A stretch of 64,000 nucleotides of DNA from Phytobacter palmae (lineage in GTDB: Bacteria; Pseudomonadota; Gammaproteobacteria; Enterobacterales; Enterobacteriaceae). The notes beneath the pieces were generated by a model. That model had not been told where the DNA came from, searched no databases, and saw only the letters and a list, made by a program, of their open reading frames with translations. Below, in pieces: positions 15,069-25,449 of the stretch; position 1 is the first letter of the stretch, and every line of letters begins with the position of its first letter. The position numbers were made by a program, and so were the translations under genes. The stretch lies in assembly GCA_900112785.1 (NCBI GenBank), contig FONB01000016.1, positions 1-64,000 on the forward strand, read 5' to 3'.

Positions 15069-15116
15069 GGTTAATTAACCTGTTTTACTGTTATAAACTA
15101 TGAATAAAACAGGTTA
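15069..15116. promoter_or_regulatory. Nested palindromes in the cysJIH promoter region
   Basis: GGTTAATTAACC (15069-15080) is a perfect 12-bp palindrome that overlaps a longer inverted repeat with 12-bp arms, TAACCTGTTTTA (15076-15087) and TAAAACAGGTTA (15105-15116), separated by 17 bp. A TATAAA lies between the arms. Position 136-183 bp upstream of cysJ fits a CysB control region, but CysB sites are poorly conserved and I infer this from location only. Confidence 0.4.
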
Positions 15117-15251
15117 GTTCTTTTGGTTATTTATTATTTCCAACCTTTCTTTAATTGTTATTATCCCCGCCGTTAACCTTACTTTCTCTTCTGCTTTTAT
15201 GGCGCTGACAGGGCGTATAAGCAGCTTTTGCTTACTGGAACATAACGACGC

Positions 15252-17060
15252 ATGACGACTCAGGTCCCACCTTCCGCTTTGCTTCCGCTGAACCCGGAGC
15301 AACTGGCACGCCTTCAGGCGGTCACAACCGATTTAACACCCACCCAGCTTGCCTGGGTTTCCGGCTATTTTTGGGGCGTGCTGAATCAGCAACCCGGTGC
15401 GGCAGTTGTAACCGCAGCGCCTGCGGTGGCCGAAGCCCCGACCATTACGCTGCTCTCCGCTTCGCAAACCGGTAATGCCCGCCGCGTTGCGGAAGCACTG
15501 CGTGACGATCTGCTGGCGGCGAAACTCAACGTCAAACTGGTGAGCGCGGGCGACTATAAATTCAAACAAATCGCCAACGAAAAGCTGCTGATAGTTGTTG
15601 CCTCTACGCAAGGGGAAGGTGAACCACCGGAAGAGGCCGTTGCGTTACATAAATTCCTGTTCTCGAAAAAAGCGCCGAAGCTTGATGGTACCGCCTTCGC
15701 CGTGCTGGGGCTTGGCGACACCTCTTATGAATTTTTCTGCCAGGCAGGCAAAGATTTTGATAGCAAACTGGCTGAACTGGGCGCTGAGCGTCTGCTTGAT
15801 CGCGTCGATGCAGACGTTGAGTTCCAGGCTGCCGCCGCTGAGTGGCGTGCGCGCGTGGTTGAGGTGCTGAAAGCGCGGGTACCGAAAGAGACCCCAGCCC
15901 AGGCCGCTGTGACGGCAACCGGTGCGGTGAATGAAGTTTTCTCCAGCCCTTATACTAAAGAAGAACCGCTGACCGCGACCCTCTCAGTGAATCAAAAAAT
16001 CACTGGCCGCGATTCAGAAAAAGATGTGCGTCATATCGAAATCGATCTGGGTGATTCCGGCCTGCGCTATCAGCCGGGCGATGCGCTGGGCGTGTGGTAT
16101 CAGAACGATCCTGCGCTGGTGAAAGAACTGGTAGAACTGCTATGGCTTAAAGGCGATGAACCTGTCAGCGTAGAGGGCAAAACCCTGCCGCTGTCCGAAG
16201 CGCTGCAGTGGCATTTCGAACTGACGGTCAATACCAGCAATATCGTGGAAAACTACGCCACCCTGACCCGCAGTGAATCACTGCTGCCGCTGGTGGGCGA
16301 TAAAGCCAAATTACAGCACTACGCGGCGACCACGCCGATCGTGGATATGGTGCGTTTTTCTCCGGCACAGCTGGATGCCACTGCGCTGATTGGCCTGCTG
16401 CGTCCGCTGACGCCGCGCCTCTACTCTATCGCCTCTTCACAGGCAGAAGTAGAAACCGAAGTGCATGTCACCGTTGGCGTGGTGCGTTATGACATCGAAG
16501 GCCGCGCGCGCGCGGGTGGGGCGTCGAGCTTCCTCGCCGATCGCGTGGAAGAAGAGGGTGAAGTGCGTGTGTTCATCGAACATAACGACAACTTCCGTCT
16601 GCCAGCCAACCCGGAAACGCCGGTCATCATGATTGGGCCGGGTACCGGTATTGCACCGTTCCGCGCCTTTATGCAACAGCGTGCGGCAGAAGGGGCGGAA
16701 GGTAAGAACTGGCTGTTCTTTGGCAATCCGCACTTTACGGAAGATTTCCTCTACCAGGTTGAGTGGCAGCGTTACGTCAAAGAGGGCGTGCTGAACCGTA
16801 TTGACCTGGCCTGGTCTCGTGACCAGAAAGAAAAAGTATACGTACAAGACAAACTGCGTCAGCAAGGCGCGGAACTGTGGCGCTGGATTAATGACGGTGC
16901 GCACATTTATGTCTGTGGCGACGCGAATCGCATGGCGAAGGACGTTGAGCAGGCTTTACTGGACGTGATTGCCGAATTTGGCGCGATGGACGCCGAAGCG
17001 GCGGACGAATATTTAAGTGAGCTGCGCGTAGAGCGCCGTTATCAGCGAGATGTCTACTAA
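15252..17060 (+). CDS. cysJ: Sulfite reductase [NADPH] flavoprotein alpha subunit
   Basis: 602 residues, E. coli CysJ 599. It passes electrons from NADPH through FAD and FMN to CysI for reduction of sulfite to sulfide; the complex is alpha8beta4. An FMN flavodoxin domain occupies about residues 65-200 ([38 protein letters not shown]). The FAD-binding region has RLYSIASSQ and the [10 protein letters not shown] loop. The NADP part shows [13 protein letters not shown] and [14 protein letters not shown] near the C-terminus. The stop codon overlaps the cysI start by one base (TAATG), so the two are translationally coupled. Confidence 0.97.
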   Translation: MTTQVPPSALLPLNPEQLARLQAVTTDLTPTQLAWVSGYFWGVLNQQPGAAVVTAAPAVAEAPTITLLSASQTGNARRVAEALRDDLLAAKLNVKLVSAGDYKFKQIANEKLLIVVASTQGEGEPPEEAVALHKFLFSKKAPKLDGTAFAVLGLGDTSYEFFCQAGKDFDSKLAELGAERLLDRVDADVEFQAAAAEWRARVVEVLKARVPKETPAQAAVTATGAVNEVFSSPYTKEEPLTATLSVNQKITGRDSEKDVRHIEIDLGDSGLRYQPGDALGVWYQNDPALVKELVELLWLKGDEPVSVEGKTLPLSEALQWHFELTVNTSNIVENYATLTRSESLLPLVGDKAKLQHYAATTPIVDMVRFSPAQLDATALIGLLRPLTPRLYSIASSQAEVETEVHVTVGVVRYDIEGRARAGGASSFLADRVEEEGEVRVFIEHNDNFRLPANPETPVIMIGPGTGIAPFRAFMQQRAAEGAEGKNWLFFGNPHFTEDFLYQVEWQRYVKEGVLNRIDLAWSRDQKEKVYVQDKLRQQGAELWRWINDGAHIYVCGDANRMAKDVEQALLDVIAEFGAMDAEAADEYLSELRVERRYQRDVY

Positions 17061-18772
17061 TGAGTGAAAAACATCCAGGCCCACTGGTGGTCGAGGGAAA
17101 ACTGACAGACGCCGAGCGCATGAAGCTGGAAAGCAACTACCTGCGCGGGACCATTGCGGAAGATTTGAACGACGGTCTGACCGGCGGCTTTAAAGGCGAC
17201 AATTTCCTGCTGATCCGTTTCCACGGCATGTACCAGCAGGATGATCGCGATATTCGCGCTGAGCGTGCGGCCCAGAAACTGGAGCCGCGCCATGCAATGC
17301 TGCTGCGTTGCCGCCTGCCTGGCGGGGTGATCACGACGAAACAGTGGCAGGCGATTGATAAATTTGCCGGTGAAAACACGATCTACGGCAGCATCCGCCT
17401 GACCAACCGTCAGACCTTCCAGTTCCACGGTATTCTGAAAAAGAACGTCAAGCCGGTTCACCAGATGCTGCACTCCGTTGGCCTTGACGCACTGGCGACT
17501 GCTAACGACATGAACCGTAACGTGTTGTGTACCTCCAACCCGTACGAGTCAGAACTGCACGCTGAAGCCTACGAGTGGGCGAAAAAGATTTCTGAACATC
17601 TGCTGCCGCGCACCCGCGCTTACGCAGAGATCTGGCTCGATCAGGAAAAAGTGGCGACCACTGACGAAGAGCCGATCCTCGGTCAGACTTATCTGCCGCG
17701 TAAATTCAAAACCACGGTCGTTATCCCGCCGCAGAACGACATTGATCTGCACGCCAACGACATGAACTTTGTCGCGGTCGCGGAAAACGGCAAGCTGGTG
17801 GGCTTTAACCTGCTGGTGGGCGGCGGTCTGTCCATTGAACACGGTAATAAGAAAACCTATGCCCGCACGGCGAGCGAGTTTGGCTATCTGCCGGTTGAAC
17901 ATACGCTGGCCGTTGCTGAAGCGGTGGTCACAACCCAGCGCGACTGGGGTAACCGTACAGACCGTAAAAACGCGAAGACCAAATATACGCTGGAACGTGT
18001 TGGCGTTGAGACCTTCAAAGCGGAAGTTGAGCGTCGCGCAGGTATTAAGTTCGAACCGATCCGTCCGTATGAATTCACCGGGCGCGGCGATCGCATTGGC
18101 TGGGTGAAAGGGATCGACAATAAATGGCATCTGACGCTGTTTATTGAAAATGGTCGTATCCTCGATTACCCGGGACGTCCGCTGAAAACTGGCCTGCTGG
18201 AGATCGCGAAGATCCATAAAGGCGAGTTCCGTATTACGGCAAACCAGAACCTGATCATTGCCGGCGTCCCGGATAGCCAGAAAGCGAAAATCGAAAAAAT
18301 CGCGCGCCAGAGCGGCCTGATGGATGCCGTGACGCCGCAGCGTGAAAACTCGATGGCCTGCGTGTCGTTCCCGACCTGTCCGCTGGCGATGGCCGAAGCA
18401 GAGCGTTTTCTGCCGTCGTTTATCGATAAAGTGGAAGAGGTGATGGCGAAGCATGGCATGAGCGATGAGCATATCGTGACGCGCGTGACGGGTTGCCCGA
18501 ACGGCTGTGGCCGCGCGATGCTGGCGGAAGTGGGCCTGGTGGGTAAAGCGCCTGGCCGCTACAACCTGCATCTGGGCGGTAACCGCATCGGTACACGTAT
18601 CCCGAGGATGTACAAAGAGAACATTACCGAGCCAGAAATCATTGCTTCGCTGGATGAGCTGGTAGGACGCTGGGCGAAAGAGCGCGAAGCGGGTGAAGGT
18701 TTCGGTGATTTCACCATCCGTGCGGGTATTATCCGCCCGGTGCTCGATCCGGCGCGCGATCTCTGGGATTAA
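17060..18772 (+). CDS. cysI: Sulfite reductase hemoprotein beta subunit
   Basis: 570 residues, same as E. coli CysI. It carries siroheme and a [4Fe-4S] cluster and performs the six-electron reduction of sulfite. Cluster/siroheme Cys ligands are visible in [11 protein letters not shown] and [11 protein letters not shown] near residues 433-483. Two ferredoxin-like half domains ([12 protein letters not shown]-type and [12 protein letters not shown] segments) repeat as expected. It depends on the siroheme synthase encoded 3 kb downstream and is coupled to cysJ by a one-base overlap. Confidence 0.97.
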   Translation: MSEKHPGPLVVEGKLTDAERMKLESNYLRGTIAEDLNDGLTGGFKGDNFLLIRFHGMYQQDDRDIRAERAAQKLEPRHAMLLRCRLPGGVITTKQWQAIDKFAGENTIYGSIRLTNRQTFQFHGILKKNVKPVHQMLHSVGLDALATANDMNRNVLCTSNPYESELHAEAYEWAKKISEHLLPRTRAYAEIWLDQEKVATTDEEPILGQTYLPRKFKTTVVIPPQNDIDLHANDMNFVAVAENGKLVGFNLLVGGGLSIEHGNKKTYARTASEFGYLPVEHTLAVAEAVVTTQRDWGNRTDRKNAKTKYTLERVGVETFKAEVERRAGIKFEPIRPYEFTGRGDRIGWVKGIDNKWHLTLFIENGRILDYPGRPLKTGLLEIAKIHKGEFRITANQNLIIAGVPDSQKAKIEKIARQSGLMDAVTPQRENSMACVSFPTCPLAMAEAERFLPSFIDKVEEVMAKHGMSDEHIVTRVTGCPNGCGRAMLAEVGLVGKAPGRYNLHLGGNRIGTRIPRMYKENITEPEIIASLDELVGRWAKEREAGEGFGDFTIRAGIIRPVLDPARDLWD

Positions 18773-18799
18773 GCTAATTTGACCTCAGACTGTTTCCGC

Positions 18800-18833
18800 G
18801 CTCCCCTGGAGCGAGGGGCAGGGTGAGGGGAAA
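18800..18833. repeat. G-rich short intergenic repeat between cysI and cysH
   Basis: GCTCC-CCT-GGAGC hairpin followed by GAGGGGCAGGGTGAGGGG. This G-rich layout resembles the small intergenic repeats common in Enterobacter/Klebsiella genomes (recognition from memory). It sits in the 79-bp gap inside the cysJIH operon. Confidence 0.35.
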
Positions 18834-18851
18834 TTCATAAGTGAGGAACCT

Positions 18852-19586
18852 ATGTCCGTACTCGATCTATCTGCTCTGAATGCTTTGTCGAAAGACGACC
18901 GCACGCAGGCACTGGCGGAGACTAACGCCCAACTGGAAGCGCAAACCGCAGAAGAACGCGTGGCCTGGGCGCTGGAGAACCTGCCAGGTGAGTATGTGTT
19001 GTCGTCCAGTTTTGGTATCCAGGCAGCGGTGAGTCTGCATCTGGTGAATCAGGTGCGCCCGAACATACCGGTTATCCTGACGGACACGGGTTACCTGTTC
19101 CCGGAAACCTATCAGTTCATTGATGAGCTGACCGAGAAGCTCGGCCTGAATCTGCAGATTTACCGTGCGCCGCAAAGCCCGGCCTGGCAGGAGGCGCGTT
19201 ACGGCAAGCTGTGGGAACAGGGCGTTGAGGGTATTGAAAAGTACAACGACATTAACAAAGTTGAGCCGATGAACCGGGCGCTGAAAGAACTGAACGCTCA
19301 GACGTGGTTCGCCGGCCTGCGTCGTGAGCAGTCCAGTAGCCGAGCCAATCTGCCTGTGCTGGATATCCAGCGCGGAGTATTCAAAGTGCTGCCGATCATC
19401 GACTGGGATAATCGCACGGTGTATCAGTATCTGCAAAAACACGGTCTGAAATATCATCCGCTGTGGGATGAGGGGTATCTGTCCGTGGGCGATACGCACA
19501 CCACCCGTAAATGGGAACCCGGTATGGCAGAAGAGGACACCCGCTTCTTCGGTCTGAAACGCGAGTGCGGCCTGCACGAAGGCTGA
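18852..19586 (+). CDS. cysH: Phosphoadenylyl-sulfate (PAPS) reductase
   Basis: 244 residues, same as E. coli CysH. It reduces PAPS to sulfite using thioredoxin. The PP-loop-like [14 protein letters not shown] lies near residue 50 and the catalytic Cys is in the C-terminal ECGLHEG. The extra Cys pair of APS reductases is absent, consistent with PAPS specificity. A GAGGAA ribosome binding site precedes the ATG. Last gene of cysJIH, followed by a strong terminator. Confidence 0.97.
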   Translation: MSVLDLSALNALSKDDRTQALAETNAQLEAQTAEERVAWALENLPGEYVLSSSFGIQAAVSLHLVNQVRPNIPVILTDTGYLFPETYQFIDELTEKLGLNLQIYRAPQSPAWQEARYGKLWEQGVEGIEKYNDINKVEPMNRALKELNAQTWFAGLRREQSSSRANLPVLDIQRGVFKVLPIIDWDNRTVYQYLQKHGLKYHPLWDEGYLSVGDTHTTRKWEPGMAEEDTRFFGLKRECGLHEG

Positions 19587-19615
19587 CTGTGAGTTGTTCG
19601 TTATACCATCGAAAG

Positions 19616-19641
19616 CGCCCGGCTAACCACCGGGCGTTTTT
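19616..19641 (+). terminator. Terminator after cysH
   Basis: CGCCCGG/CCGGGCG, a 7-bp stem with a 7-nt loop, followed by five T. Confidence 0.85.
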
Positions 19642-19800
19642 AATTGTAGCGAGTATGAGATTGTGCTGGTGAAATGAGATTTTGCACACAGCGTTATGTT
19701 TTTTTACCAGTAAAATCAAAATATTACGGTTCTTAAACAATACGGAAAAACGGGTGGAATTTTAGGTGTGGTAATTTATATTTAAATTCAATCAGTTGCA

Positions 19801-19827
19801 TTTAGAGTGTTCCCCGCGTGAGCGGGG
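19801..19827 (+). CRISPR. Remnant type I-E CRISPR: leader end plus truncated repeat
   Basis: Bases 19807-19827 read GTGTTCCCCGCGTGAGCGG plus GG, the first 21 bases of the 29-base enterobacterial type I-E repeat; the ATAAACCG end is missing. The preceding TTTAGA and AT-rich DNA (about 19690-19806) match the end of the E. coli CRISPR leader as I remember it. Orientation and place (between cysH and iap, leader on the cysH side, repeat pointing to iap) are those of the E. coli CRISPR-I array. There is no second repeat and no cas gene, so this is read as a deletion scar. Confidence 0.7.
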
Positions 19828-19920
19828 CTTCCCTCCCCACAGCGCCCTGTCCGGTTCCGGCACCATTCTGCTACCATATTCGTGCCATTTGGGATGGCGT
19901 TAATTCAATAACTCACTGAT

Positions 19921-20205
19921 ATTAAGATAAAAAAGATGGCGCTGGCGGCACTGTCAATGGGTATCTGTTCCGCGTCTTATGCGGAAACCGAAATCTGCAA
20001 ACAATACTTCACTGAAATGGGCGGCTTCATTAAGGAAGCGTCTAAACATGAAGAGACAAAAGCCCAGGTGGAGATGCTGAAAACCCAGTTAACGGAAGGC
20101 AGAAAGCAGCTTGAGAGCTACCCGGAGGAGCAACAGGATGCAGGCTGTAAGCAAGGCCTGGAAGCAATAAAGCAACTGAACGCAGCGATGGGGATCAAAA
20201 AATAA
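19921..20205 (+). CDS. Small secreted protein with uncertain start (ATT or internal ATG)
   Basis: About 89-94 residues. Starting at the first ATG (19936) gives MALAALSMGICSASYA, a signal sequence without positive charge. Reading upstream in frame gives ATT AAG ATA AAA AAG before this ATG, i.e. a classical lysine-rich signal-peptide start if ATT acted as start or replaced an ATG; a stop at 19909 rules out anything longer. The mature part is helical and charged with two Cys (EICKQY and AGCKQGL). It resembles small periplasmic proteins of the DUF5339 type, but that assignment is tentative. It sits at the former CRISPR site, convergent with iap. Confidence 0.6.
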   Translation: MKIKKMALAALSMGICSASYAETEICKQYFTEMGGFIKEASKHEETKAQVEMLKTQLTEGRKQLESYPEEQQDAGCKQGLEAIKQLNAAMGIKK

Positions 20206-20206
20206 C

Positions 20207-20232
20207 AAAAAGGGAGCCGATGCTCCCTTTTT
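20207..20232. terminator. Bidirectional terminator, small gene / iap
   Basis: Perfect 11-bp stem AAAAAGGGAGC-CGAT-GCTCCCTTTTT gives a T run in both directions between two convergent genes. Confidence 0.9.
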
Positions 20233-20253
20233 CTGTTTTTACAAACGGCAGAT

Positions 20254-21297
20254 TTACTTTTTCCCCGCCTTTGCCAGCTCTTTTACTAACGGCAGCATAA
20301 TACGCACCACGTCGCGGCTACGGCGGTCAATACGCCCCGGCAGAGCCTGATCGATATGCTGGACGTTATCAAGCTTAATATCATGCCAGCTTACGCCGTC
20401 CGGGAAGGATTTCGATTTTGCACGTTGCTGATAACCATTCTTTTTCCCCAAACTCCAGTTGGTGGCCTCAACCGATAACACCGGAATACCGGCGTTATCG
20501 AAGACTTCTGCATCATTGCAACAGCCCGTTCCCTGAGGATAGGCAGGGTCGAGGCCTGGATTGGTGGTCGCGCTGATACCCAGAGTGCGTGCGATAGCCA
20601 GTGCCCTGTCACGGGTGAGCTTGCGCACCGAAGAGGGCGTTTTTTTGCCGCTATTGAAATAGAGATTATCGCCGACGATAAGGTTATCGAGATTAATCAC
20701 CAGTAACGTGTGTTTCTTCTCGCGATCGCTCATGCGTTTAAGGAAGTTCCCGGCGCCAATGCTGCCTTGCTCTTCACCGCTGGTTGCCACAAAGCGAATA
20801 CCGTATTCCGTCGGCACCGATTTCAGTTGATCCGCGAGCTCCAGCATCACCCCCAGCCCTGAGGCGTTATCGTCGATGCCCTGCAGTGTCAGACCGCCCA
20901 GATTATTATTGGTATCCGCATCGCTACGCGGCGCGTAGGTATCCAGATGCGCCATAATAATGATCTGCTGTGGGCGCTTGCCCTCATGGGCGGCAATAAC
21001 GGTACTGCCGGTGACGTTCTGCCAGTTTTGCTGATTATCGCGGGTAGTCCAGCTGTAGCGGCTGTTGAATTTGCGGATGTCACTCTGATAACCCATCTGC
21101 GAAAACTGCTGGCGAAGGTAATCCGCTGCGAGCATTTCGGCAGGTGTGCCGGTCATTCGGCCGGGAAAATAGGTGGCGATATGGCGCGCCTGATTACTTG
21201 CAAATTCACCGGGATGAGGTGCTCGTGCCTGAGCAGAAAAAATAAAGCATACGCCGAGCGCCAGGGCAGCGGTACGGTGGCGCAATGCGGAAAGCAT
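20254..21297 (-). CDS. iap: Aminopeptidase Iap (alkaline phosphatase isozyme conversion)
   Basis: 347 residues from the ATG giving MLSALRHRTAALALGVCF, which matches E. coli Iap; AAGGA lies ahead on the minus strand. Periplasmic M28-family zinc peptidase that trims the N-terminal Arg of alkaline phosphatase. A signal peptide covers about residues 1-24 (FSAQARA). Metal ligands are in IIMAHLDTYAPRSDAD, GIDDNASG, ATSGEEQGS and INLDNL, with a final His in SWHDIKLDN. Its 3' side faces the CRISPR remnant, as in E. coli. Confidence 0.94.
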   Translation of the reverse strand: MLSALRHRTAALALGVCFIFSAQARAPHPGEFASNQARHIATYFPGRMTGTPAEMLAADYLRQQFSQMGYQSDIRKFNSRYSWTTRDNQQNWQNVTGSTVIAAHEGKRPQQIIIMAHLDTYAPRSDADTNNNLGGLTLQGIDDNASGLGVMLELADQLKSVPTEYGIRFVATSGEEQGSIGAGNFLKRMSDREKKHTLLVINLDNLIVGDNLYFNSGKKTPSSVRKLTRDRALAIARTLGISATTNPGLDPAYPQGTGCCNDAEVFDNAGIPVLSVEATNWSLGKKNGYQQRAKSKSFPDGVSWHDIKLDNVQHIDQALPGRIDRRSRDVVRIMLPLVKELAKAGKK

Positions 21298-21532
21298 AGA
21301 GAGTCCTTTTACGACAAAAATTTTAACGCGCTTAGTATGAAACTGTGACCCGCTTTGCACAATTTCATTTGTTCTTAACTCTGCAAAAATAGGGCAGTTA
21401 AGCACTTTTTGGCATTTGTTTTTTTATCGCGTTATTCCTTTGCGGAACTACTCATTCCAATTCGTAATTTCATTCGCTCTAAGCTCCCCCCTATAGTCCC
21501 ACTATTACTGGTTGCTAATGAGTTGTTGCCCT

Positions 21533-22948
21533 GTGGATTACCTGCCTTTATTTGCTGACGTCAAAGACCGTCCCGTGCTGGTTGTCGGTGGTGGCGACGT
21601 TGCTGCCCGTAAGATTGCCTTTTTACGGCGCGCAGGGGCACGCGTACTGGTGGTAACAAAACATCTTGAACCATCACTACAAGTGCTGGTGGATGAGCAA
21701 AAGATTGATCTGCTGGCTGATGCGTTTGATGAAGCGCAGCTCGACAATGTCTTTCTGGTGATTGCGGCAACGGATGACGCGGAAGTCAACCGTCGTGTTT
21801 TTGACGCCGCGAATGCCCGCCATCGTCTTGTGAACGTGGTCGATGACCAGCCGCTGTGCTCATTTATCTTCCCGTCGATTGTCGACCGCTCGCCGCTGCT
21901 GGTGGCTATCTCTTCCGGCGGTAACGCACCGGTACTGGCGCGATTGCTGCGCGAAAAAATCGAGGCGCTGTTGCCCGCGAACTTAGGCCGCATGGCCGAG
22001 GTGGCCGGGCGCTGGCGCACGCGCATTAAAGCCTTTCGAAAAACCACCGATGAACGTCGTCGTTTCTGGGAGAGCGCCTTTCGTGGCCGTTTTGCCAGTC
22101 TGATGGCCGCGGGCAAAGAGCAGGCCGCGGAACAGGTGCTGGCAGATGAACTCGCTAAACCGGGAAGCAGTACCGGCGAAATTATCCTGGTTGGCGCCGG
22201 GCCCGGCGATGCCGGGTTGTTAACGCTGCGTGGTTTGCAGGTTATCCAGCAGGCTGATGTGGTGTTTTACGATCATCTGGTGACCGACAGTGTGCTGGAA
22301 CTTGTTCGCCGTGATGCACAATTGATCAGCGTCGGGAAACGCGCAGGTTCGCACCTTGTGGCCCAGCATGACACCAATCGCTTGCTGGTTGAGGCGGCAC
22401 AGGCGGGCAAAACCGTAGTGCGTTTAAAAGGCGGCGACCCGTTTATTTTTGGTCGCGGTGGTGAAGAATTGCAGGCGGCTGCGGCGGCAGGTATTCCCTT
22501 CCAGGTGGTGCCGGGCGTGACGGCAGCATCCGGCGCGACGGCTTACGCAGGCATTCCGCTGACGCACCGTGATTACGCGCAAAGTGCCACCTTTGTTACC
22601 GGACATTACAAAGCCGACAGCGCACCGTTTGACTGGTCGCAACTGGCGCAAAGCCGCCAGACGCTGGCTATCTATATGGGCACGATGAAAGCGGCAGAAA
22701 TCGGCGAGCAACTCATTGCTCACGGGCGAGAGGCAAACACACCTGTCGCGGTGATTTCTCGCGGCACGCGGGCTGACCAGCAGGTCAGAACCGGCACATT
22801 ACAACAACTTGAGGAACTGGCGAAAGATGCGCCAATGCCCGCCCTGCTGGTGGTGGGCGAGGTGGTACAACTGCATCATGAACTCGCCTGGTTTCAACAC
22901 ACGACAGGCCCGGAAGCGTTTGACGCTTCTGTGGTGAATCTGGCTTAG
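21533..22948 (+). CDS. cysG: Siroheme synthase (cys-linked CysG paralogue)
   Basis: 471 residues if started at the GTG giving [16 protein letters not shown]; an ATG at 21518 in the same frame is an alternative. Trifunctional: SAM-dependent methylation of uroporphyrinogen III to precorrin-2, then NAD-dependent oxidation and iron insertion to siroheme, the CysI cofactor. The N-terminal half has [13 protein letters not shown] and the catalytic Asp region [30 protein letters not shown]. The C-terminal half has [16 protein letters not shown] and [16 protein letters not shown]. It diverges from the nir-linked E. coli CysG ([10 protein letters not shown] start, different C-terminus), so it is probably the second, sulfate-dedicated copy known from Klebsiella and Enterobacter. 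Confidence 0.93.
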   Translation: MDYLPLFADVKDRPVLVVGGGDVAARKIAFLRRAGARVLVVTKHLEPSLQVLVDEQKIDLLADAFDEAQLDNVFLVIAATDDAEVNRRVFDAANARHRLVNVVDDQPLCSFIFPSIVDRSPLLVAISSGGNAPVLARLLREKIEALLPANLGRMAEVAGRWRTRIKAFRKTTDERRRFWESAFRGRFASLMAAGKEQAAEQVLADELAKPGSSTGEIILVGAGPGDAGLLTLRGLQVIQQADVVFYDHLVTDSVLELVRRDAQLISVGKRAGSHLVAQHDTNRLLVEAAQAGKTVVRLKGGDPFIFGRGGEELQAAAAAGIPFQVVPGVTAASGATAYAGIPLTHRDYAQSATFVTGHYKADSAPFDWSQLAQSRQTLAIYMGTMKAAEIGEQLIAHGREANTPVAVISRGTRADQQVRTGTLQQLEELAKDAPMPALLVVGEVVQLHHELAWFQHTTGPEAFDASVVNLA

Positions 22949-22999
22949 TCCTGACACAACAGGCTATTTTATTTGCCATTTTGGCCTCTGGCTGTGCTC

Positions 23000-23033
23000 G
23001 CAATCCTCACGTACTTTTGTACGCTCCGGTTGC
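23000..23033. repeat. Imperfect inverted repeat between cysG and cysD
   Basis: Arms GCAATCCTCACGTAC and GTACGCTCCGGTTGC flank TTTT; the inner CGTAC/GTACG and outer GCAA/TTGC pair, the middle does not. It looks like a small dispersed intergenic element rather than a terminator. It lies 70 bp upstream of cysD. Confidence 0.35.
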
Positions 23034-23103
23034 AGTGCGCAGGCCGGGACCAAACTGGCTGCAACAATAACGCCTGTTGCACCAGGCCTTAAAAGGAACG
23101 GTT

Positions 23104-24012
23104 ATGGATCAAAAACGACTCACTCACCTGCGACAACTGGAAGCCGAAAGCATCCATATCATTCGCGAGGTAGCCGCCGAATTCTCCAATCCGGTGATGA
23201 TGTATTCCATCGGCAAAGACTCCAGCGTGATGCTGCATCTGGCGCGTAAAGCCTTCTACCCGGGCACGCTGCCGTTCCCGCTGTTGCATGTGGACACTGG
23301 CTGGAAATTCCGTGAGATGTATGAGTTCCGTGACCGCACTGCGAAAGCGTATGGCTGTGAATTGCTGGTGCACAAGAACCCGGAAGGGGTAGCGATGGGC
23401 ATTAACCCATTCGTCCACGGCAGCGCTAAGCATACCGATATCATGAAAACCGAGGGGCTTAAGCAGGCTCTGAATAAATATGGCTTTGATGCGGCCTTCG
23501 GCGGCGCTCGCCGTGATGAAGAGAAGTCCCGCGCCAAAGAGCGAATCTACTCTTTTCGCGATCGCTTCCACCGCTGGGACCCGAAGAATCAGCGTCCTGA
23601 GCTGTGGCACAACTACAACGGCCAGATTAATAAAGGCGAGAGCATTCGCGTGTTCCCGCTCTCGAACTGGACCGAGCTGGATATCTGGCAGTATATCTAC
23701 CTGGAAAATATCGAAATTGTTCCGTTGTACCTGGCCGCAGAGCGCCCGGTGCTGGAGCGCGATGGCATGCTGATGATGATCGACGATGATCGTATCGACC
23801 TGCAACCTGGCGAAGTGATCGAACAGCGGATGGTGCGCTTCCGTACCCTTGGCTGCTGGCCGCTGACCGGCGCTGTGGAGTCCGAAGCGCAGACGCTGCC
23901 GGAAATTATCGAAGAGATGCTGGTTTCCACTACCAGTGAACGTCAGGGCCGCGTGATTGACCGCGACCAGGCAGGCTCCATGGAGCTGAAAAAACGTCAG
24001 GGATACTTCTAA
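23104..24012 (+). CDS. cysD: Sulfate adenylyltransferase subunit 2
   Basis: 302 residues from the ATG giving [19 protein letters not shown], as in E. coli CysD. Catalytic subunit of ATP sulfurylase that makes APS from sulfate and ATP, driven by CysN GTP hydrolysis. The PP-loop [17 protein letters not shown] lies near residue 38 and [15 protein letters not shown] near residue 140. GGAAC precedes the start. First gene of cysDNC, with a 9-bp gap to cysN. Confidence 0.97.
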   Translation: MDQKRLTHLRQLEAESIHIIREVAAEFSNPVMMYSIGKDSSVMLHLARKAFYPGTLPFPLLHVDTGWKFREMYEFRDRTAKAYGCELLVHKNPEGVAMGINPFVHGSAKHTDIMKTEGLKQALNKYGFDAAFGGARRDEEKSRAKERIYSFRDRFHRWDPKNQRPELWHNYNGQINKGESIRVFPLSNWTELDIWQYIYLENIEIVPLYLAAERPVLERDGMLMMIDDDRIDLQPGEVIEQRMVRFRTLGCWPLTGAVESEAQTLPEIIEEMLVSTTSERQGRVIDRDQAGSMELKKRQGYF

Positions 24013-24021
24013 GGAGCCGCC

Positions 24022-25449
24022 ATGAATACCACTATCGCCCAACAAATTGCCAACGAAGGCGGCGTCGAAGCGTATCTGCACGCACAGCAACACAAAAGTC
24101 TGCTGCGTTTTCTGACCTGCGGCAGCGTCGATGACGGTAAAAGCACCCTGATTGGCCGCCTGTTGCATGACACGCGCCAGATTTATGAAGATCAGCTCTC
24201 TACATTGCACAATGACAGCAAACGTCATGGCACGCAGGGTGAGAAACTCGACCTGGCGCTGTTGGTTGATGGCCTGCAGGCTGAGCGTGAACAGGGCATC
24301 ACCATTGATGTGGCCTACCGTTACTTCTCAACAGAGAAGCGCAAATTTATCATTGCCGATACCCCCGGCCATGAACAGTACACGCGTAATATGGCCACCG
24401 GTGCGTCAACCTGTGACCTCGCTATCCTGCTGATTGATGCCCGTAAGGGCGTGCTGGATCAGACGCGTCGTCACAGCTTTATTTCCACCCTGCTGGGTAT
24501 TAAACATCTGGTGGTGGCGGTCAATAAAATGGATCTGGTCGGCTTTAGCGAAGAGACCTTTGAGAACATCCGTCAGGAGTACCTGACTTTCGCAGAGCAG
24601 CTGCCGGGCAATCTGGACATTCGCTTTGTGCCGCTCTCCGCGCTGGAAGGGGATAACGTCGCCAGTCAGAGCGCCAACATTCCGTGGTACAGCGGCCCGA
24701 CGCTACTGGAAGTCCTGGAGACCGTGGAAATTCAGCGCGTTGTGGATACCCAGCCGATGCGTTTCCCGGTGCAGTACGTTAATCGCCCGAATCTCGATTT
24801 CCGCGGTTTCTCCGGTACGCTGGCCTCAGGCAGCGTGAAAGTAGGCCAGCGTATCAAAGCACTGCCATCTGGCGTGGAATCCACTGTTGCGCGCATTGTG
24901 ACTTTTGATGGCGATCTCCAGGAAGCCCACGCGGGTGAAGCGATTACCCTGGTGCTTAAAGATGAGATCGACATCAGCCGTGGCGATCTGATTCTGGATG
25001 CGCAGGAGAGTGTGCCTGCGGTGCAGAGCGCCTCCCTCGACGTGGTGTGGATGGCTGAACAGCCGCTGACGGCAGGCCAGAGCTACGACATCAAAGTGGC
25101 TGGTAAAAAGACCCGTGCCCGCATTGATGCCATTCAGTACCAGGTAGATATTAACAATCTCACCCAGCGTCAGGTGGATACGCTGCCATTAAACGGTATC
25201 GGTCTGGTCGATTTGACCTTTGATGAGCCGCTGACCCTGGATGCGTATCAGCAAAACCCGGTGACCGGCGGTGTTATCTTTATCGACCGTCTGAGTAATG
25301 TGACCGTGGGCGCCGGTATGGTGCGTGAAGTGCATCAACAGGAGACGTCTGTACCGTCACAATTCAGCGCATTTGAGCTGGAGCTGAATCAGCTTATCCG
25401 TAAGCATTTCCCTCACTGGGGCGCGCGTGATTTGCTGGGAGGTAAATAA
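24022..25449 (+). CDS. cysN: Sulfate adenylyltransferase subunit 1 (GTPase)
   Basis: 475 residues, same as E. coli CysN. EF-Tu-like GTPase that couples GTP hydrolysis to APS formation by CysD. The G1 motif is [15 protein letters not shown] (about residue 34), G2 [12 protein letters not shown]3 [12 protein letters not shown] and G4 NKMD, followed by two beta-barrel domains. The stop codon overlaps the cysC start by one base (TAATG). Confidence 0.97.
   Translation: MNTTIAQQIANEGGVEAYLHAQQHKSLLRFLTCGSVDDGKSTLIGRLLHDTRQIYEDQLSTLHNDSKRHGTQGEKLDLALLVDGLQAEREQGITIDVAYRYFSTEKRKFIIADTPGHEQYTRNMATGASTCDLAILLIDARKGVLDQTRRHSFISTLLGIKHLVVAVNKMDLVGFSEETFENIRQEYLTFAEQLPGNLDIRFVPLSALEGDNVASQSANIPWYSGPTLLEVLETVEIQRVVDTQPMRFPVQYVNRPNLDFRGFSGTLASGSVKVGQRIKALPSGVESTVARIVTFDGDLQEAHAGEAITLVLKDEIDISRGDLILDAQESVPAVQSASLDVVWMAEQPLTAGQSYDIKVAGKKTRARIDAIQYQVDINNLTQRQVDTLPLNGIGLVDLTFDEPLTLDAYQQNPVTGGVIFIDRLSNVTVGAGMVREVHQQETSVPSQFSAFELELNQLIRKHFPHWGARDLLGGK

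Noticed and set aside
23089-24228. Long open frame (379 codons) on the minus strand opposite cysD and cysN
   Set aside because: Antisense shadow of two well-conserved genes.
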